DNA from: Fibrobacter succinogenes
GTDB taxonomy: Bacteria; Fibrobacterota; Fibrobacteria; Fibrobacterales; Fibrobacteraceae
NCBI GenBank assembly: GCA_902762305.1
Contig: CACWNW010000002.1
Coordinates: 248,001-312,000, forward strand
Direction of reading: 5' to 3'
DNA length: 64,000 bases
Shown: positions 17,075 through 26,585 of the stretch, piece by piece
Layout: each line of letters begins with the position of its first letter
How positions within the stretch are numbered: position 1 is the stretch's first letter
Translations under genes and position numbers: made by a program
The notes under the pieces: model-generated
Seen by the model: the letters and a program-made list of their open reading frames with translations, nothing else
What the model was told of the DNA's origin: nothing
Databases searched by the model: none

Positions 17075-17150
17075 TGATGGTCTGCGATTGCCTCGCCTGA
17101 TTCTATCGCCCTATCGCTACGCTCCAGGGCTCCAGAAAGACAAGGCTCGC
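17075..17150 (-). repeat. Partial copy of the TCTGGAGC...GCGATAGAATC repeat
   Basis: On the minus strand the region contains TTGTCTTTCTGGAGC and further down GGAGCGTAGCGATAGGGCG and ATAGAATC. The same words occur in the same order in the repeat inside hrpB (61352-61433). This copy lies between the adhesin stop codon and its terminator. Confidence 0.55.
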
Positions 17151-17155
17151 AATGG

Positions 17156-20100
17156 TTACCTCTTTTCGGGGCGCTTGTAACCGAAGTTCTTCAGCAGGTC
17201 TTCCTTGACCTTGCGAGTATCGCCCTTCTTCAAAGAAGACGCGGTTTCGTTCTTCACAGGCGGAAGCGTACACTGCAGTTCCGACTTCATGTCGACTTCG
17301 GTCTTGTAGATGTAGGCACCCGTAGCCATGAGGCGGCCATTCTGCGTACGGACGTTTCCGTCCCTATCCGGCTTGAGCTCGAAGTAGAGCGTCAGGAGAC
17401 CGGCATCGTTCACGTAGTCCGGATCGTTCAGTTCCTGCGTAAAGGAATAGTAATCAACGAACTGGCCGATAGTCGTGTAGATCCAGATCTTCACGTGCAT
17501 CTCGGTGTTGTACAGATTCGCGCGGCTCAGGTCGCCATACGCCTTTCTGGCAAAGTCAGCCGTGCAGTACTTTTCCACATATTCCGCAACAGGCATCTTC
17601 TCGCTCTTGGCGGCGTTGACACCGTCCAGCATCACGAGACCTTCCTTGCTGACGAGGTCGTCGAGCGTGGCAAGGCCACCCACTTCGTTGTACGTAGGCG
17701 CCTTCGCATCGATGGCAAGCGTCGGCCCGAGGTGCCCTTCAAGGCCCTCATACGGTTCGCCGCCGTTACCTTCCTTGGTTTCAAAGTCGCCACCCACGAG
17801 GGTCTCGATTTCCTTCTTCGTCTTCGTATTGTAGATGGTCACAGCGAAGGTCTCGCCTTCTTCGGGTTCGTTCTTCGCATAGTATTCAGCCACCTTGTCC
17901 TTCGAAATTTCGGTAACCGGCTGTTCGACGGAGATTGCGACTTCCTTCGCATTCTTCATGATGACACGTACCGTATCGCTCGCAATGTTGCCCGCCCTGT
18001 CGCGGTACATGCGCACGATAATGTTTCCACCCTTCTTGAGGCTCTGCGTCACGAGCGTATCCTGGGTATCCGGGCCATTGCCGTCACCGAGGTCCACGGT
18101 CCACTTCACATCAACAAAGTTGGAGTAGATGACTTCGCCATTGCTCGGGAACAAAATCTTGACCTTGGGCGGAACCTCGTCGAGCACGACGAACACGGAC
18201 TGCTTCGCAGTATTGCCGTACTTGTCCGTGTAGATGTACGTAAGTTCGTAACCGATACTGCCGCATTCGTTTCTAACGATATTGCCCTTGGCATCCACAC
18301 CGTAAGAGATATGCATGACGTTGCCGTCCTTGTCCACAGTCTCGTAAGAAACCGTGTACACGACCTGATTTTCGCTAGACTTATCCTTCGAATCCTTTGT
18401 TTTCACGTATCCGCCAGACGTCTTGATGATAGCGCCGGTAACGGCATCGGCCTGGTAGGAGAACGTCACATCGATACCGTTTATGTTCTCGGTGTAGGAG
18501 ATGGTCATTTCCACCACGCCGTCAGCATTTTCAAGCAGTTCGCCATTCTTGTCGGTGTAGTAGGTAATCAGGATTTCCTTCCCGTTCACCTTCTCCGTGT
18601 AGCTCACGGCAATCTTATCGCCATTGATCGACGAATGCGTCACCTTCGAAGACGGCTTGTCGTTCAGGGCAATGCTGAAGTCCGCAATATCGTCAAGGGT
18701 TTTGTACGTCTTGGCTGGAATCTTCAACGTATCCAGATTGAGTTTCATCGTGAAGGTTTCCTTGGTCTTTGCGACCGGATCCTTGACAGACACGACAATC
18801 TCGTTGTTCGGGTCATTCACGTAGAACGCCGTATCGCCCTGCGCGTATTCTTCCACCACGGTAAAGATGTTCGGGTCATCCAGTTCGTCTTCCACCTTGC
18901 GGATGGTAACCACAGGAGACTTCGTATTCACGTACACAACGAGCGTGTCGACACCCGGAGTATCCATCGTCGGGTCTTCGAACTTGCGGATGATGATGTT
19001 CTCGCCTTCCTCGAGTCCGATACCGCATTCCGTAGAATCCTGCAGCACTTGCTCGGACGTGCGGTTCATAGCCACCCATTCGATGCACAGGGTCTTCTGG
19101 TTGATGTAGAGGGTATCAGGAGAATGCCACGTCGAATCAATCGTCTCGGCGATGATGATATCGACCTTGGGCTGTTCAAAGACATTCTTGACCTTGATGG
19201 TGACGGTCGCCGTGTCGCTGAACTCGCCGTCGGTGACTTCGACAATGAGCTTGTATTCCGTTCTCTTCTCGTAATCGAGAGTATCCTTCAGGATAACCTC
19301 TCCCGTCTTCGGGTCGACACGGAACACCGTGGAATCGCCGCCGATAACTTCGTACGTGATGTCACTGAACTTCGGATCCTTATCCGGGTCCCTGGCCTCG
19401 ACCGTATCGATAACAGAACCGATCGGTTCGTCTTCATCCACATAGATGGTCTGGTCGTCGATTTCCGGAGCCTCGTTCACGTCCGTAATCTTCACGATAA
19501 CCGTCTTTGTATCAGAGCCGCCCTTGGTGTCGGTCACCTTCACCGTAATCGGGAGCTGCGGGTTCTTTTCGTAATCCAGGTTCTTGCAATGGTCGACCTT
19601 CACCGTAACAACGCCGCTCTTGGAGACATCGAAGCAACCGCTCGTGTCCTTGACAAGAGTGAAGGTCAACACGGTATCGTAGAGGTCCAGATCCTTGGCT
19701 TCGAGAGTATCGATGATCGCACCCTTGTCCGCATTCTCCTTGACGCGCACGGAATCCGTAAGGAGCGTCGGGTTTTCATTTATGTCAAGGAGCGTAATGT
19801 GAATCGTATCGGTCTCGACGAGTTCCGGCATCAACGTATCCATCAGGGAAATGTAGATGACATACTCGTGCGGGTCCGTCTCGTAGTCAAACGTCTTGAG
19901 GGCAACCAGGTCACCATTCTTCAAAAGCTTGAACAAGGTATCCGCGCCATCGGCACCGCCCGTCATTTCAAACTTGTCATTTTCATAGTTCGCAGGAATG
20001 CTGATTCCCGAAATGGCAGTCGTATCGACATCGACACCATGTTCGACATGGCCGACAACGGCACCCGGCTGATTATGCTCAGCGAATTCAAACGGCCAGG

Positions 20101-23100
20101 ATTCGAAGGTCGGCGGTTCGTTCACATCAATCACTTCGATAATGCGCACGAGCGAATCCGCAAGGCCATCCGGGTCGGTAAGGACAATCGTCACCTCGTG
20201 CCTCGGGTTGATCGTCTCGTAATCGAGCTTGGAGCTGTCCAGCACGGTAATGACAAGTTTCTTCTTGCCGGTCTGCGTATCCTTCACGAAACCGACCGTG
20301 AAGAGGGAATCGACACCCGTATTCTTGTTGTCAAGCAACTTGACCTTAAGGCCGTTGATATCTCCGACATCCTGGTCGTCAACAACGTACGAAAGCACGA
20401 CAGTCGCCTGCGGCACATTTTCCTTGACACCCACGGTAAGGGTTTTCTTGCCCTGAGGGTCGACACCGCGGCTAGTCGTATCGCAGTACGCAATGCAGAG
20501 CGAATCGGTGTCGTCCTGACCGTCAGGACCTTCGTCGACGATAATTATCGGTTTTTCGTTCACGTCGGAAAGCTTGACCGTCACATCGGCTGTATCCGTG
20601 AGGCAGCCCTCGGTGAACTTGCCCGTAGAAGAGTTCTTCGTGCAGTTCTTGACTTCCACCTTGAACTTGAAGGTCGGAGTCGTCTCAAAGTCGAGCTTCG
20701 AGGGGTCAAGAACCTTCACCTTGTTCGAATCCATCCAGAACGGCATGTTCGGCGTGATGACGGAGTAATCCAGGTGGCCGAATTCAGCAACGTGTTTCGT
20801 ATCCGGGTCGGTCGCCGTAAGGGTTGCAACAAGCGTGTTCTTCGGGCTGTTTTCAGCCAACGAAACCGTCTTGTCCGAAATCGTCGGGCGTTCGTTCACG
20901 TCAATCACCTTGATGGTACGGACAAGCGTATCGGCAGCACCGAGCGCATCCTTCACGATCAGGTACACCACATACTGGGCATCAACGGTTTCGTAGTCGA
21001 GCTTGGACTTATCCTTCACAACTACGCTCATTTCCGTATTCGCGGTATTCGTCTTCACGTCGAAAAGCGTCTTCGCATTGCGGCCATTCTTATCGACAAG
21101 GTCGACCGTCAGCTGGCCAGCATCGTCCGCATCCACGTCAGAGATGGCGAAGGTGTGGATGACCGTTCCCGTAGCGGAATTTTCGGCAATCTCGAACGGG
21201 CCGTTGCACTTGGTATCGCCAGAGACGCACTTGATTTCCGGGTTCTCGTTCACATTCGAGAGCCTAACCGTCACGGCAGCGGTATCCGTAAGGCAGCCCT
21301 CGGTGAACTTGCCCGTAGAGGAGTTCTTGGTGCAGTTCCTGACTTCCACGTTGAACTTGAAAATCGGGGTCGTCTCGTAGTCGAGCATCGTGGAATCGGC
21401 AACCCTCACCTTGTTCGAATCCATCCAGAACGGCATGTTCGGCGTGATGACGGAGTATTCCAGGTGACCGAATTCAGCCACATGCTTCGTATCCGGGTCG
21501 GTCGCCGTAAGGGTTGCAACAAGCGTGTTCTTCGGGCTGTTTTCAGCCAACGAAATCGTCTTGCCCGCAATTGTCGGGCGTTCGTTCACGTCCTTCACCT
21601 TGATAGTACGGATAAGCGTATCGGCGGCACCGGCGGCATCCTTCACAATCAGGTACACCACGTATTCGGGATCCACGGCTTCGTAGTTGAGCTTGGACTT
21701 GTCCTTCACGGACACAATCATTTCCGTATTCGCAGCATTCGTCTTCACTTCGAAAAGCGTCTTCGCATCGCGACCGTTCGTATCGACGAGGTCGACAATC
21801 AGCAAGCCAGCATCGTTCGCGTCCACATCAGAAATCGCGAAGGTGTGGATGACCGTTCCCGTAGCGGAATTTTCAGCAATCTCGAACGGGCCGTTGCACT
21901 TGGTATCGCCCGTAATGCACGTGAGCTCCGGGCCCTCGTTCGTGTTGGTAATGGTAATCACGATAGTCGCAATACGCGACGAGAGGCCGCTTCCGTTCTT
22001 GTCGGTAACCTTGACCTTGATGGTATCCTTGTGGTTCGGAGTCGTTTCGTAGTCAATTACCGCATTCTGCTTCACCGTAATCTTACCGGTCGAAGCAGCA
22101 ACCGCATAACGGCTAGAAGAACCGACAAGCGTATACTTGAGCTTGCTGTAAGTCGCGTTATAGGTATCCGGGTCAGACGCGCTGACCGTACCCACAAGTT
22201 TCTCTGCAGGAGCGTTCTCGGCAATGGTAAACGCACCATCCTTAGCATCCGGAGCTTCGTTTTCGTCCGTCACGAAAATCTTCGTATCTGCAGAAACGAC
22301 GCTGTTGCCGCCATCCTTTATGGACACGGTCACGTTGTAGCTGACCGTATCGGCCTTGAACAGAGCCTCGTAGTCCAGCAAGGCGCTATCCTTTACAAGA
22401 ATATTAACATACACCGTATCGCCTTTGTATGCCGTAACAGTTGCATCGAAAAGCTGGTCGGCAGTAACGGAACCCGAAACCGGATTCTTGTCCGTTACGG
22501 TGGCGCTCAGGGTATTGCTACCATCGGCAGCATCCACGTCGACAACCTTGAATTTTGCAAAAACAGTCCCGGTCTTGGTGTTTTCAACAACATTGTAGTT
22601 GTCCTTCACGTCGACGATGATAGGCGGATCATTTTCGTCTGTAAGCTTGATTGTAACAACGGCGGTATCCTTCAGGTTCGTAAAGCCCTTGTCCGCACCG
22701 TTATCCGTCACGATGGCATAGAGCTTGTATTCCTTCTTCGTCTCGTAATCGAGCTTGGCGCCCGTCGCCACCTTGATTACGCCGTTTCCATCTATCGTAA
22801 ACAGGGTCGCCACATTCGCGTTCCCCGGCATATCGGCAAGCGTGTAAGAGAGCACTTTCCAGATATCCTCGTCCTCCGCGGTAACCTCGCCCACTTCGGT
22901 ACCCGCCGCAGAATTTTCAGCAACCGTCAAGGTCGTGTCGTAAATGACCGGCTTGTCGTTGTCGTCGAGAATCTTGAGGGTCACTGTGGACTTGACCGTA
23001 ATCTTCCCCGTACCGGAAGTCGAAGAGGCTGCATCTGTGACGTTCACCTTGATTTTCAGAAGGCTGTCCGGTGTTTCGTAGTTCAGCAGCACGCCGCTCT

Positions 23101-25225
23101 TCACGGAAATCGTGCCGCTCGTCGAATTGATGGTATACAGGGAGGATACCTTGGTATAATTCGCATCCCCGGTATCGAACGCATAGGTAAACTTGGTGTC
23201 ATCCACGTCGTTCACGGTAATCTTGCCGTTCACCGTATTGGGGGTAGACTCGCCGACAACGTTTTCCTTGACCTTGATAGTCGGGTTGTTCACCGTCGGG
23301 GCGTCGTTCACCGGATTGAGGTTAATACGGACAAGATTGCTGCTGACAGCGGGGACTCCCTTGTTGATAATCCTGAAGATGAACGAGGCGACATCCGTTC
23401 CGTACGCATTCGGGTTTCCGCGATACGTGAGCTTACCGAGGTCGGCGCTTGGAATCACGAGACCCGCAGAAATTGCATCGGCATCCACGACGTTGCCATT
23501 ATAAGTCAACGTACCGGAGACACTGCTGTTGTGCATCGGCAGCGATTCAATCTTCACTTCATATTCCGTCAAGGGCAAGCCGTTACCCGTAAAGGCAGGG
23601 AAACTGACAAAAGCATTGTCTTCATCTTCAAGACCGACAAATACGATATCCTTGCTGAGCGGAGCCTTGTCGTCGTCCTCAATTTCGATTAGGAACTCGC
23701 CTTCACGGCTCTTGTTCGGGAGCACGGCGCCCACCATGTCGAACACGCGAATCGTGAACATTTCACCCCATTCCTCGACAAGCTCATCCTTGACAGTCAC
23801 CCCAACCGGACTTGTCGGAACGAGAGAACCCTTGCGAATAGTCACCGTCTTATAATCGGTCGAATTAGCTCCGTTACAAATGGGCAAGTCCGATGTGACG
23901 ACGTCATCCAAGCTGGCAAACGCATGCAACGAGTCTGGGTCCGTATCCCTGTTGTTCGCCTGGTCGCCTGAGAAAATAAAGCAATACTTGAAAGTAACAT
24001 CAGTCGTCGGGGCTTCGTTCAAGCGAATAGTAAGCGTCTGCTTGCCGGAGAGGCCTTCGTAGAGGGTTCCCCAGGTACGCGCTTCCGGGTTGATGTCAAT
24101 CCAAGGAGGGTCAAACGGCATGTACTTGAAATCGCCCGTGATATCGGCAAAGAAACGAACATACTTGGCAACAAGCTGGCCAGCCAGCTTGAAGTGGCCG
24201 CCGACTCCTATAGTGTCCTTCGTAATCCACGTACCCTGGAAAGATGCATTCTGCCAATAATTCCAGTTAATAGGCCTATCCGTATAGAAAAGCAGGTTGC
24301 CGGAATATTCGGCATTGCTCAAATACTTAAACTCTTCGCTATGCGTCAGATCCCATTTGCCATTTTCAAATTTGGTGCCCTCTTTAACATACGCAACCTG
24401 GATTTTGAAATTGTTCACGGCATTGTTTAAATTGAACCCTTGCTTTGCAAAAATTCGGGTCAACTTGCCGTTGGGCGGCATCAACACATAAAGAGTCTTG
24501 TTCAATGTGCCACTAACTTCGAAGCGGTCATAATACTTGTCATACGTTCCATACGAATTCGTTTCGACAGAATCAGGAGGCACATGGATATATCCAGTCT
24601 CCGCAACAGTCGCTGTCATCAGGAAGTTTTCAGAAACGCTCGGCCACGAGCCCAAGTAAGGGACATCCAAATCCTCCAGCGGCGGAACATCGGACGGGCA
24701 AGAAGTGTAGCCCCCCGCTTTCTTTGTATAAATACCGTTCGTCTCATTCGTATACAGGGAGCCAATTAAATTGTTCCATTGAATAGCAAAATTATTGGTA
24801 TAATGGGCAGTAATGCTATTCTTTACACACCACACTGGCGGCAGCTTATTCCCGTCTTGCTTATCAAGCACAAGGGAATCCTCTACACGCACCGGTCCGG
24901 CAATCAGAACATCAGAACCTGTATTATTAAACACTAAGTTCTTGCCCACAAGGATCGGGCCGCCAAGAGTGTGTGCAGGGTTCTCAAATCTGAGCTTTCC
25001 CTTAGTTCCGGTATAGCCGATGGAATCTGGGATATGGACATTGTCGTAAATAGCGACAGAGTCCGTTCCCCAAATCTTGTATTTCATCAGGGAATCCCAA
25101 CGGGCCTGGTTCTCCTGAAGAGTAGCACCCGAGGAAAACTGGAATGGAGCTACGCTAGCCTTAGCGAAAGCGAACGTCGGAACAAGGCCAACGAGCAATA
25201 TTGCCAAACACTTCAAATTTTTCAT
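17156..25225 (-). CDS. Giant cadherin-repeat surface protein
   Basis: 2,689 residues. The signal peptide is MKNLKCLAILLVGLVPTFAFA. Residues 22-380 are a unique N-terminal part. Residues 385-530 resemble a Calx-beta domain ending EIEDDD. After a further beta domain come about twelve cadherin repeats of about 110 residues joined by calcium-binding linkers such as DDNDKP, DENDPP, DVNERP, DVNEPP and DINENP (residues about 650-2090). The last 600 residues hold Ig-like segments and finish with GAYIYKTEVDMKSELQC and FGYKRPEKR, a C-terminal module I recall from Fibrobacter secreted proteins. It is probably a calcium-stiffened adhesin exposed on the cell surface. GGTGGAG precedes the ATG at 25225. A 690-bp internal tandem duplication is described separately. 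It is transcribed alone. Confidence 0.85.
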   Translation of the reverse strand: MKNLKCLAILLVGLVPTFAFAKASVAPFQFSSGATLQENQARWDSLMKYKIWGTDSVAIYDNVHIPDSIGYTGTKGKLRFENPAHTLGGPILVGKNLVFNNTGSDVLIAGPVRVEDSLVLDKQDGNKLPPVWCVKNSITAHYTNNFAIQWNNLIGSLYTNETNGIYTKKAGGYTSCPSDVPPLEDLDVPYLGSWPSVSENFLMTATVAETGYIHVPPDSVETNSYGTYDKYYDRFEVSGTLNKTLYVLMPPNGKLTRIFAKQGFNLNNAVNNFKIQVAYVKEGTKFENGKWDLTHSEEFKYLSNAEYSGNLLFYTDRPINWNYWQNASFQGTWITKDTIGVGGHFKLAGQLVAKYVRFFADITGDFKYMPFDPPWIDINPEARTWGTLYEGLSGKQTLTIRLNEAPTTDVTFKYCFIFSGDQANNRDTDPDSLHAFASLDDVVTSDLPICNGANSTDYKTVTIRKGSLVPTSPVGVTVKDELVEEWGEMFTIRVFDMVGAVLPNKSREGEFLIEIEDDDKAPLSKDIVFVGLEDEDNAFVSFPAFTGNGLPLTEYEVKIESLPMHNSSVSGTLTYNGNVVDADAISAGLVIPSADLGKLTYRGNPNAYGTDVASFIFRIINKGVPAVSSNLVRINLNPVNDAPTVNNPTIKVKENVVGESTPNTVNGKITVNDVDDTKFTYAFDTGDANYTKVSSLYTINSTSGTISVKSGVLLNYETPDSLLKIKVNVTDAASSTSGTGKITVKSTVTLKILDDNDKPVIYDTTLTVAENSAAGTEVGEVTAEDEDIWKVLSYTLADMPGNANVATLFTIDGNGVIKVATGAKLDYETKKEYKLYAIVTDNGADKGFTNLKDTAVVTIKLTDENDPPIIVDVKDNYNVVENTKTGTVFAKFKVVDVDAADGSNTLSATVTDKNPVSGSVTADQLFDATVTAYKGDTVYVNILVKDSALLDYEALFKADTVSYNVTVSIKDGGNSVVSADTKIFVTDENEAPDAKDGAFTIAENAPAEKLVGTVSASDPDTYNATYSKLKYTLVGSSSRYAVAASTGKITVKQNAVIDYETTPNHKDTIKVKVTDKNGSGLSSRIATIVITITNTNEGPELTCITGDTKCNGPFEIAENSATGTVIHTFAISDVDANDAGLLIVDLVDTNGRDAKTLFEVKTNAANTEMIVSVKDKSKLNYEAVDPEYVVYLIVKDAAGAADTLIRTIKVKDVNERPTIAGKTISLAENSPKNTLVATLTATDPDTKHVAEFGHLEYSVITPNMPFWMDSNKVRVADSTMLDYETTPIFKFNVEVRNCTKNSSTGKFTEGCLTDTAAVTVRLSNVNENPEIKCVSGDTKCNGPFEIAENSATGTVIHTFAISDVDADDAGQLTVDLVDKNGRNAKTLFDVKTNTANTEMSVVVKDKSKLDYETVDAQYVVYLIVKDALGAADTLVRTIKVIDVNERPTISDKTVSLAENSPKNTLVATLTATDPDTKHVAEFGHLDYSVITPNMPFWMDSNKVKVLDPSKLDFETTPTFKFKVEVKNCTKNSSTGKFTEGCLTDTADVTVKLSDVNEKPIIIVDEGPDGQDDTDSLCIAYCDTTSRGVDPQGKKTLTVGVKENVPQATVVLSYVVDDQDVGDINGLKVKLLDNKNTGVDSLFTVGFVKDTQTGKKKLVITVLDSSKLDYETINPRHEVTIVLTDPDGLADSLVRIIEVIDVNEPPTFESWPFEFAEHNQPGAVVGHVEHGVDVDTTAISGISIPANYENDKFEMTGGADGADTLFKLLKNGDLVALKTFDYETDPHEYVIYISLMDTLMPELVETDTIHITLLDINENPTLLTDSVRVKENADKGAIIDTLEAKDLDLYDTVLTFTLVKDTSGCFDVSKSGVVTVKVDHCKNLDYEKNPQLPITVKVTDTKGGSDTKTVIVKITDVNEAPEIDDQTIYVDEDEPIGSVIDTVEARDPDKDPKFSDITYEVIGGDSTVFRVDPKTGEVILKDTLDYEKRTEYKLIVEVTDGEFSDTATVTIKVKNVFEQPKVDIIIAETIDSTWHSPDTLYINQKTLCIEWVAMNRTSEQVLQDSTECGIGLEEGENIIIRKFEDPTMDTPGVDTLVVYVNTKSPVVTIRKVEDELDDPNIFTVVEEYAQGDTAFYVNDPNNEIVVSVKDPVAKTKETFTMKLNLDTLKIPAKTYKTLDDIADFSIALNDKPSSKVTHSSINGDKIAVSYTEKVNGKEILITYYTDKNGELLENADGVVEMTISYTENINGIDVTFSYQADAVTGAIIKTSGGYVKTKDSKDKSSENQVVYTVSYETVDKDGNVMHISYGVDAKGNIVRNECGSIGYELTYIYTDKYGNTAKQSVFVVLDEVPPKVKILFPSNGEVIYSNFVDVKWTVDLGDGNGPDTQDTLVTQSLKKGGNIIVRMYRDRAGNIASDTVRVIMKNAKEVAISVEQPVTEISKDKVAEYYAKNEPEEGETFAVTIYNTKTKKEIETLVGGDFETKEGNGGEPYEGLEGHLGPTLAIDAKAPTYNEVGGLATLDDLVSKEGLVMLDGVNAAKSEKMPVAEYVEKYCTADFARKAYGDLSRANLYNTEMHVKIWIYTTIGQFVDYYSFTQELNDPDYVNDAGLLTLYFELKPDRDGNVRTQNGRLMATGAYIYKTEVDMKSELQCTLPPVKNETASSLKKGDTRKVKEDLLKNFGYKRPEKR
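20560..21930 (-). repeat. 690-bp tandem duplication inside the adhesin gene
   Basis: Two neighbouring blocks of two cadherin repeats each (230 residues) are nearly identical. Matching words are exactly 690 bases apart, for example AGGTGTGGATGACCGTTCCC at 21151 and 21841, and GGGTTGCAAC at 20821 and 21511. Both blocks share the peptides CNGPFEIAENSATGTVIHTF and AENSPKNTLVATLTATDPDT. Confidence 0.9.
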
Positions 25226-25364
25226 TTTCTCCACCACACGGAAAAATGGTTGACTCCAACCCATTTCACACCGACCCCAAAAATACTAAAAAATTATTAC
25301 ATTCCAAGGTTGTTTTCGAAGAAGCGGGGCAAAATTTCCCAATTCTTCGAATTCTACCTTTTAG

Positions 25365-25380
25365 TGTGAGCAGCGTCACA
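25365..25380. promoter_or_regulatory. CRP-type palindrome TGTGA-N6-TCACA
   Basis: TGTGAGCAGCGTCACA is an exact match to the Crp/Fnr-family TGTGA-N6-TCACA pattern. It is followed directly by TATAAT (25381-25386) on the plus strand and lies 140 bases upstream of the adhesin start on the minus strand. A 10-bp palindrome GTGTCGACAC follows at 25425-25434. The remainder of 25226-25600 holds no gene that I can see. Confidence 0.55.
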
Positions 25381-25603
25381 TATAATGAAAAACCCCTTTT
25401 TTCGAACAAAAACCCAAACAAACAGTGTCGACACCCCGTCGACGACCCAAATATATACAAAATTTTACAAACGTGCCAGTGTTATTTCGCTTACCCGCAA
25501 AGTCGGCAAATTTCCGTGCAAAAAAGAGCCCTTTTTTGCATGAAAAGCCCAAATTTCTTGTAAAAAGCAGGCCAGAATCCCTTGTAAATTGTCGAATTGT
25601 ATC

Positions 25604-25611
25604 TATATTTA
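25604..25611 (+). promoter_or_regulatory. TATATTTA box of the SRP RNA promoter
   Basis: TATATTTA ends about five bases before the first paired base of the SRP RNA, the same geometry seen upstream of leaderless-type genes in this window. Confidence 0.55.
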
Positions 25612-25615
25612 AGGG

Positions 25616-25710
25616 TCCTAGGCCCTGCGCAATGACTATTTGCGGGCAACTCGCCAGGGCGAAAGCAGCAACGGACTTGTGAATTTTTATGTGCTCAGGT
25701 CGCCTAGGAT
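25616..25710 (+). ncRNA. ffs: Small bacterial signal recognition particle RNA (4.5S)
   Basis: About 95 nt, closed by TCCTAGGC (25616-25623) and GCCTAGGA (25702-25709). The apical part reads CCAGGGCGAAAGCAGCA (25654-25670), which fits SRP domain IV: a GNRA-type GAAA tetraloop on a GC/GC stem, flanked by the asymmetric internal-loop sequences CAGG and AGCA that bind Ffh. Between the closing stem and domain IV, CAA/TTG and neighbouring pairs extend the rod. A T-rich stretch follows at once. The call rests on motif and fold by eye; a covariance-model search would settle it. Confidence 0.8.
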
Positions 25711-25720
25711 TTTTCTTTTT

Positions 25721-25740
25721 GCCCCAAAAGGGCTTTTTTT
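25721..25740 (+). terminator. Terminator downstream of the SRP RNA
   Basis: The stem GCCC / GGGC with loop CAAAA is followed by TTTTTTT. Confidence 0.7.
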
Positions 25741-25783
25741 ATTTGCAGACACCAGCGTTCCCATTTTCTATTCCGAATCGACC

Positions 25784-26401
25784 ATGATCCTCTGGACAAT
25801 CCGCCATACCAAGCCCTACAACCCGAAAGACGTCTGCTACGGCAGGCTGGATTTTGATGTCTCCGACACGTTTCCGGAGGAATCCTCCAGCGCCATCGCG
25901 GATTTCCTGAAAGCAGGACCCAAGCCGAGCCGCCTGTTCAGCAGCCCACTATTGCGCTGCCTCAGGCTTGCCGAAAAGGTCTCCGTGGCGACAGGGCTCC
26001 CTATCGAGAAAGAGGACCGCATCATCGAACTCAACTTCGGGTCGTGGGAAGGGCAGAAGCTCACCGCCGCCCCGAGAACGGAAATGGCAGCATGGATGAA
26101 GGACTGGCGCGGATTCAGGTTCCCGCAGGGCGAAAGCTTCCACGACGTGGACCGCAGGGTGGAAGAATTCCTCGACTCGCTCGACGACGACGGCGAATTC
26201 CTGTGGGTCACGCATGCAGGCGTCATCGCGGCGCTCCAGCACTTTGCCTGCGGGCTTGCCGACGACATTTTCGTCGAGGGCATGTTCAGCTACACGATGG
26301 TGAACCGCTTCGAATTCAAGCGCAACAGCGAAGGGCACTTCCGCGGGACATTCACGACAGTGCACGAGGGCCTCAAGATGCCCCCGCTGGTGATGGAGTA
26401 A
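25784..26401 (+). CDS. Histidine phosphatase, CobC (alpha-ribazole phosphatase)-like
   Basis: 205 residues. The phosphohistidine motif is RHTKP near residue 7, where RHG is more usual, followed by CYGRLDFDVSDTF (the Y-x-G-x-x-D pattern of CobC-like enzymes). SSPLLRCLRLAEKV holds the second arginine, ELNFGSWEGQ holds the acid residue, and VTHAGVI near residue 148 carries the second histidine. In CobC the reaction removes phosphate from alpha-ribazole-5'-phosphate in cobalamin assembly. No other cobalamin gene lies nearby, so a general phosphatase role is also possible. The ATG at 25784 is preferred because the 48 residues upstream in frame are translated SRP RNA and terminator. Confidence 0.75.
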   Translation: MILWTIRHTKPYNPKDVCYGRLDFDVSDTFPEESSSAIADFLKAGPKPSRLFSSPLLRCLRLAEKVSVATGLPIEKEDRIIELNFGSWEGQKLTAAPRTEMAAWMKDWRGFRFPQGESFHDVDRRVEEFLDSLDDDGEFLWVTHAGVIAALQHFACGLADDIFVEGMFSYTMVNRFEFKRNSEGHFRGTFTTVHEGLKMPPLVME

Positions 26402-26416
26402 TTTCGCTTCGCAATT

Positions 26417-26545
26417 CGGGGATGCCGCGCGGGGATGCCGCGAGCCGCGGGTTGTAAATGCGAACCGCAATTTCGGGGAAATTCGGGCCGCGGGGTATAG
26501 AATGCGGGCCGCGGGCTGTAAATCTGGGTCGCGGGGACCGAGTTC
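26417..26545. repeat. GC-rich degenerate direct repeats
   Basis: CGGGGATGCCGCG is repeated head to tail (26417-26442). It is followed by units of about 21 bp starting GCCGCGGG at 26444, 26487 and 26508 and GTCGCGGG at 26528, with a weak unit between the first two. Repeats 2-4 share a following TGTAAAT/TATAGAAT stretch. No coding potential is evident. Confidence 0.65.
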
Positions 26546-26585
26546 AGGCCGATTTTACGCAATTCGCGGGGGATTTTCGCGATTT

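Noticed and set aside
17495-23692. A 2,065-codon open frame antisense to the giant adhesin
   Set aside because: It mirrors the repetitive, strongly biased codons of the adhesin; the translation has no signal, domain or start context, while the sense frame has clear cadherin repeats.
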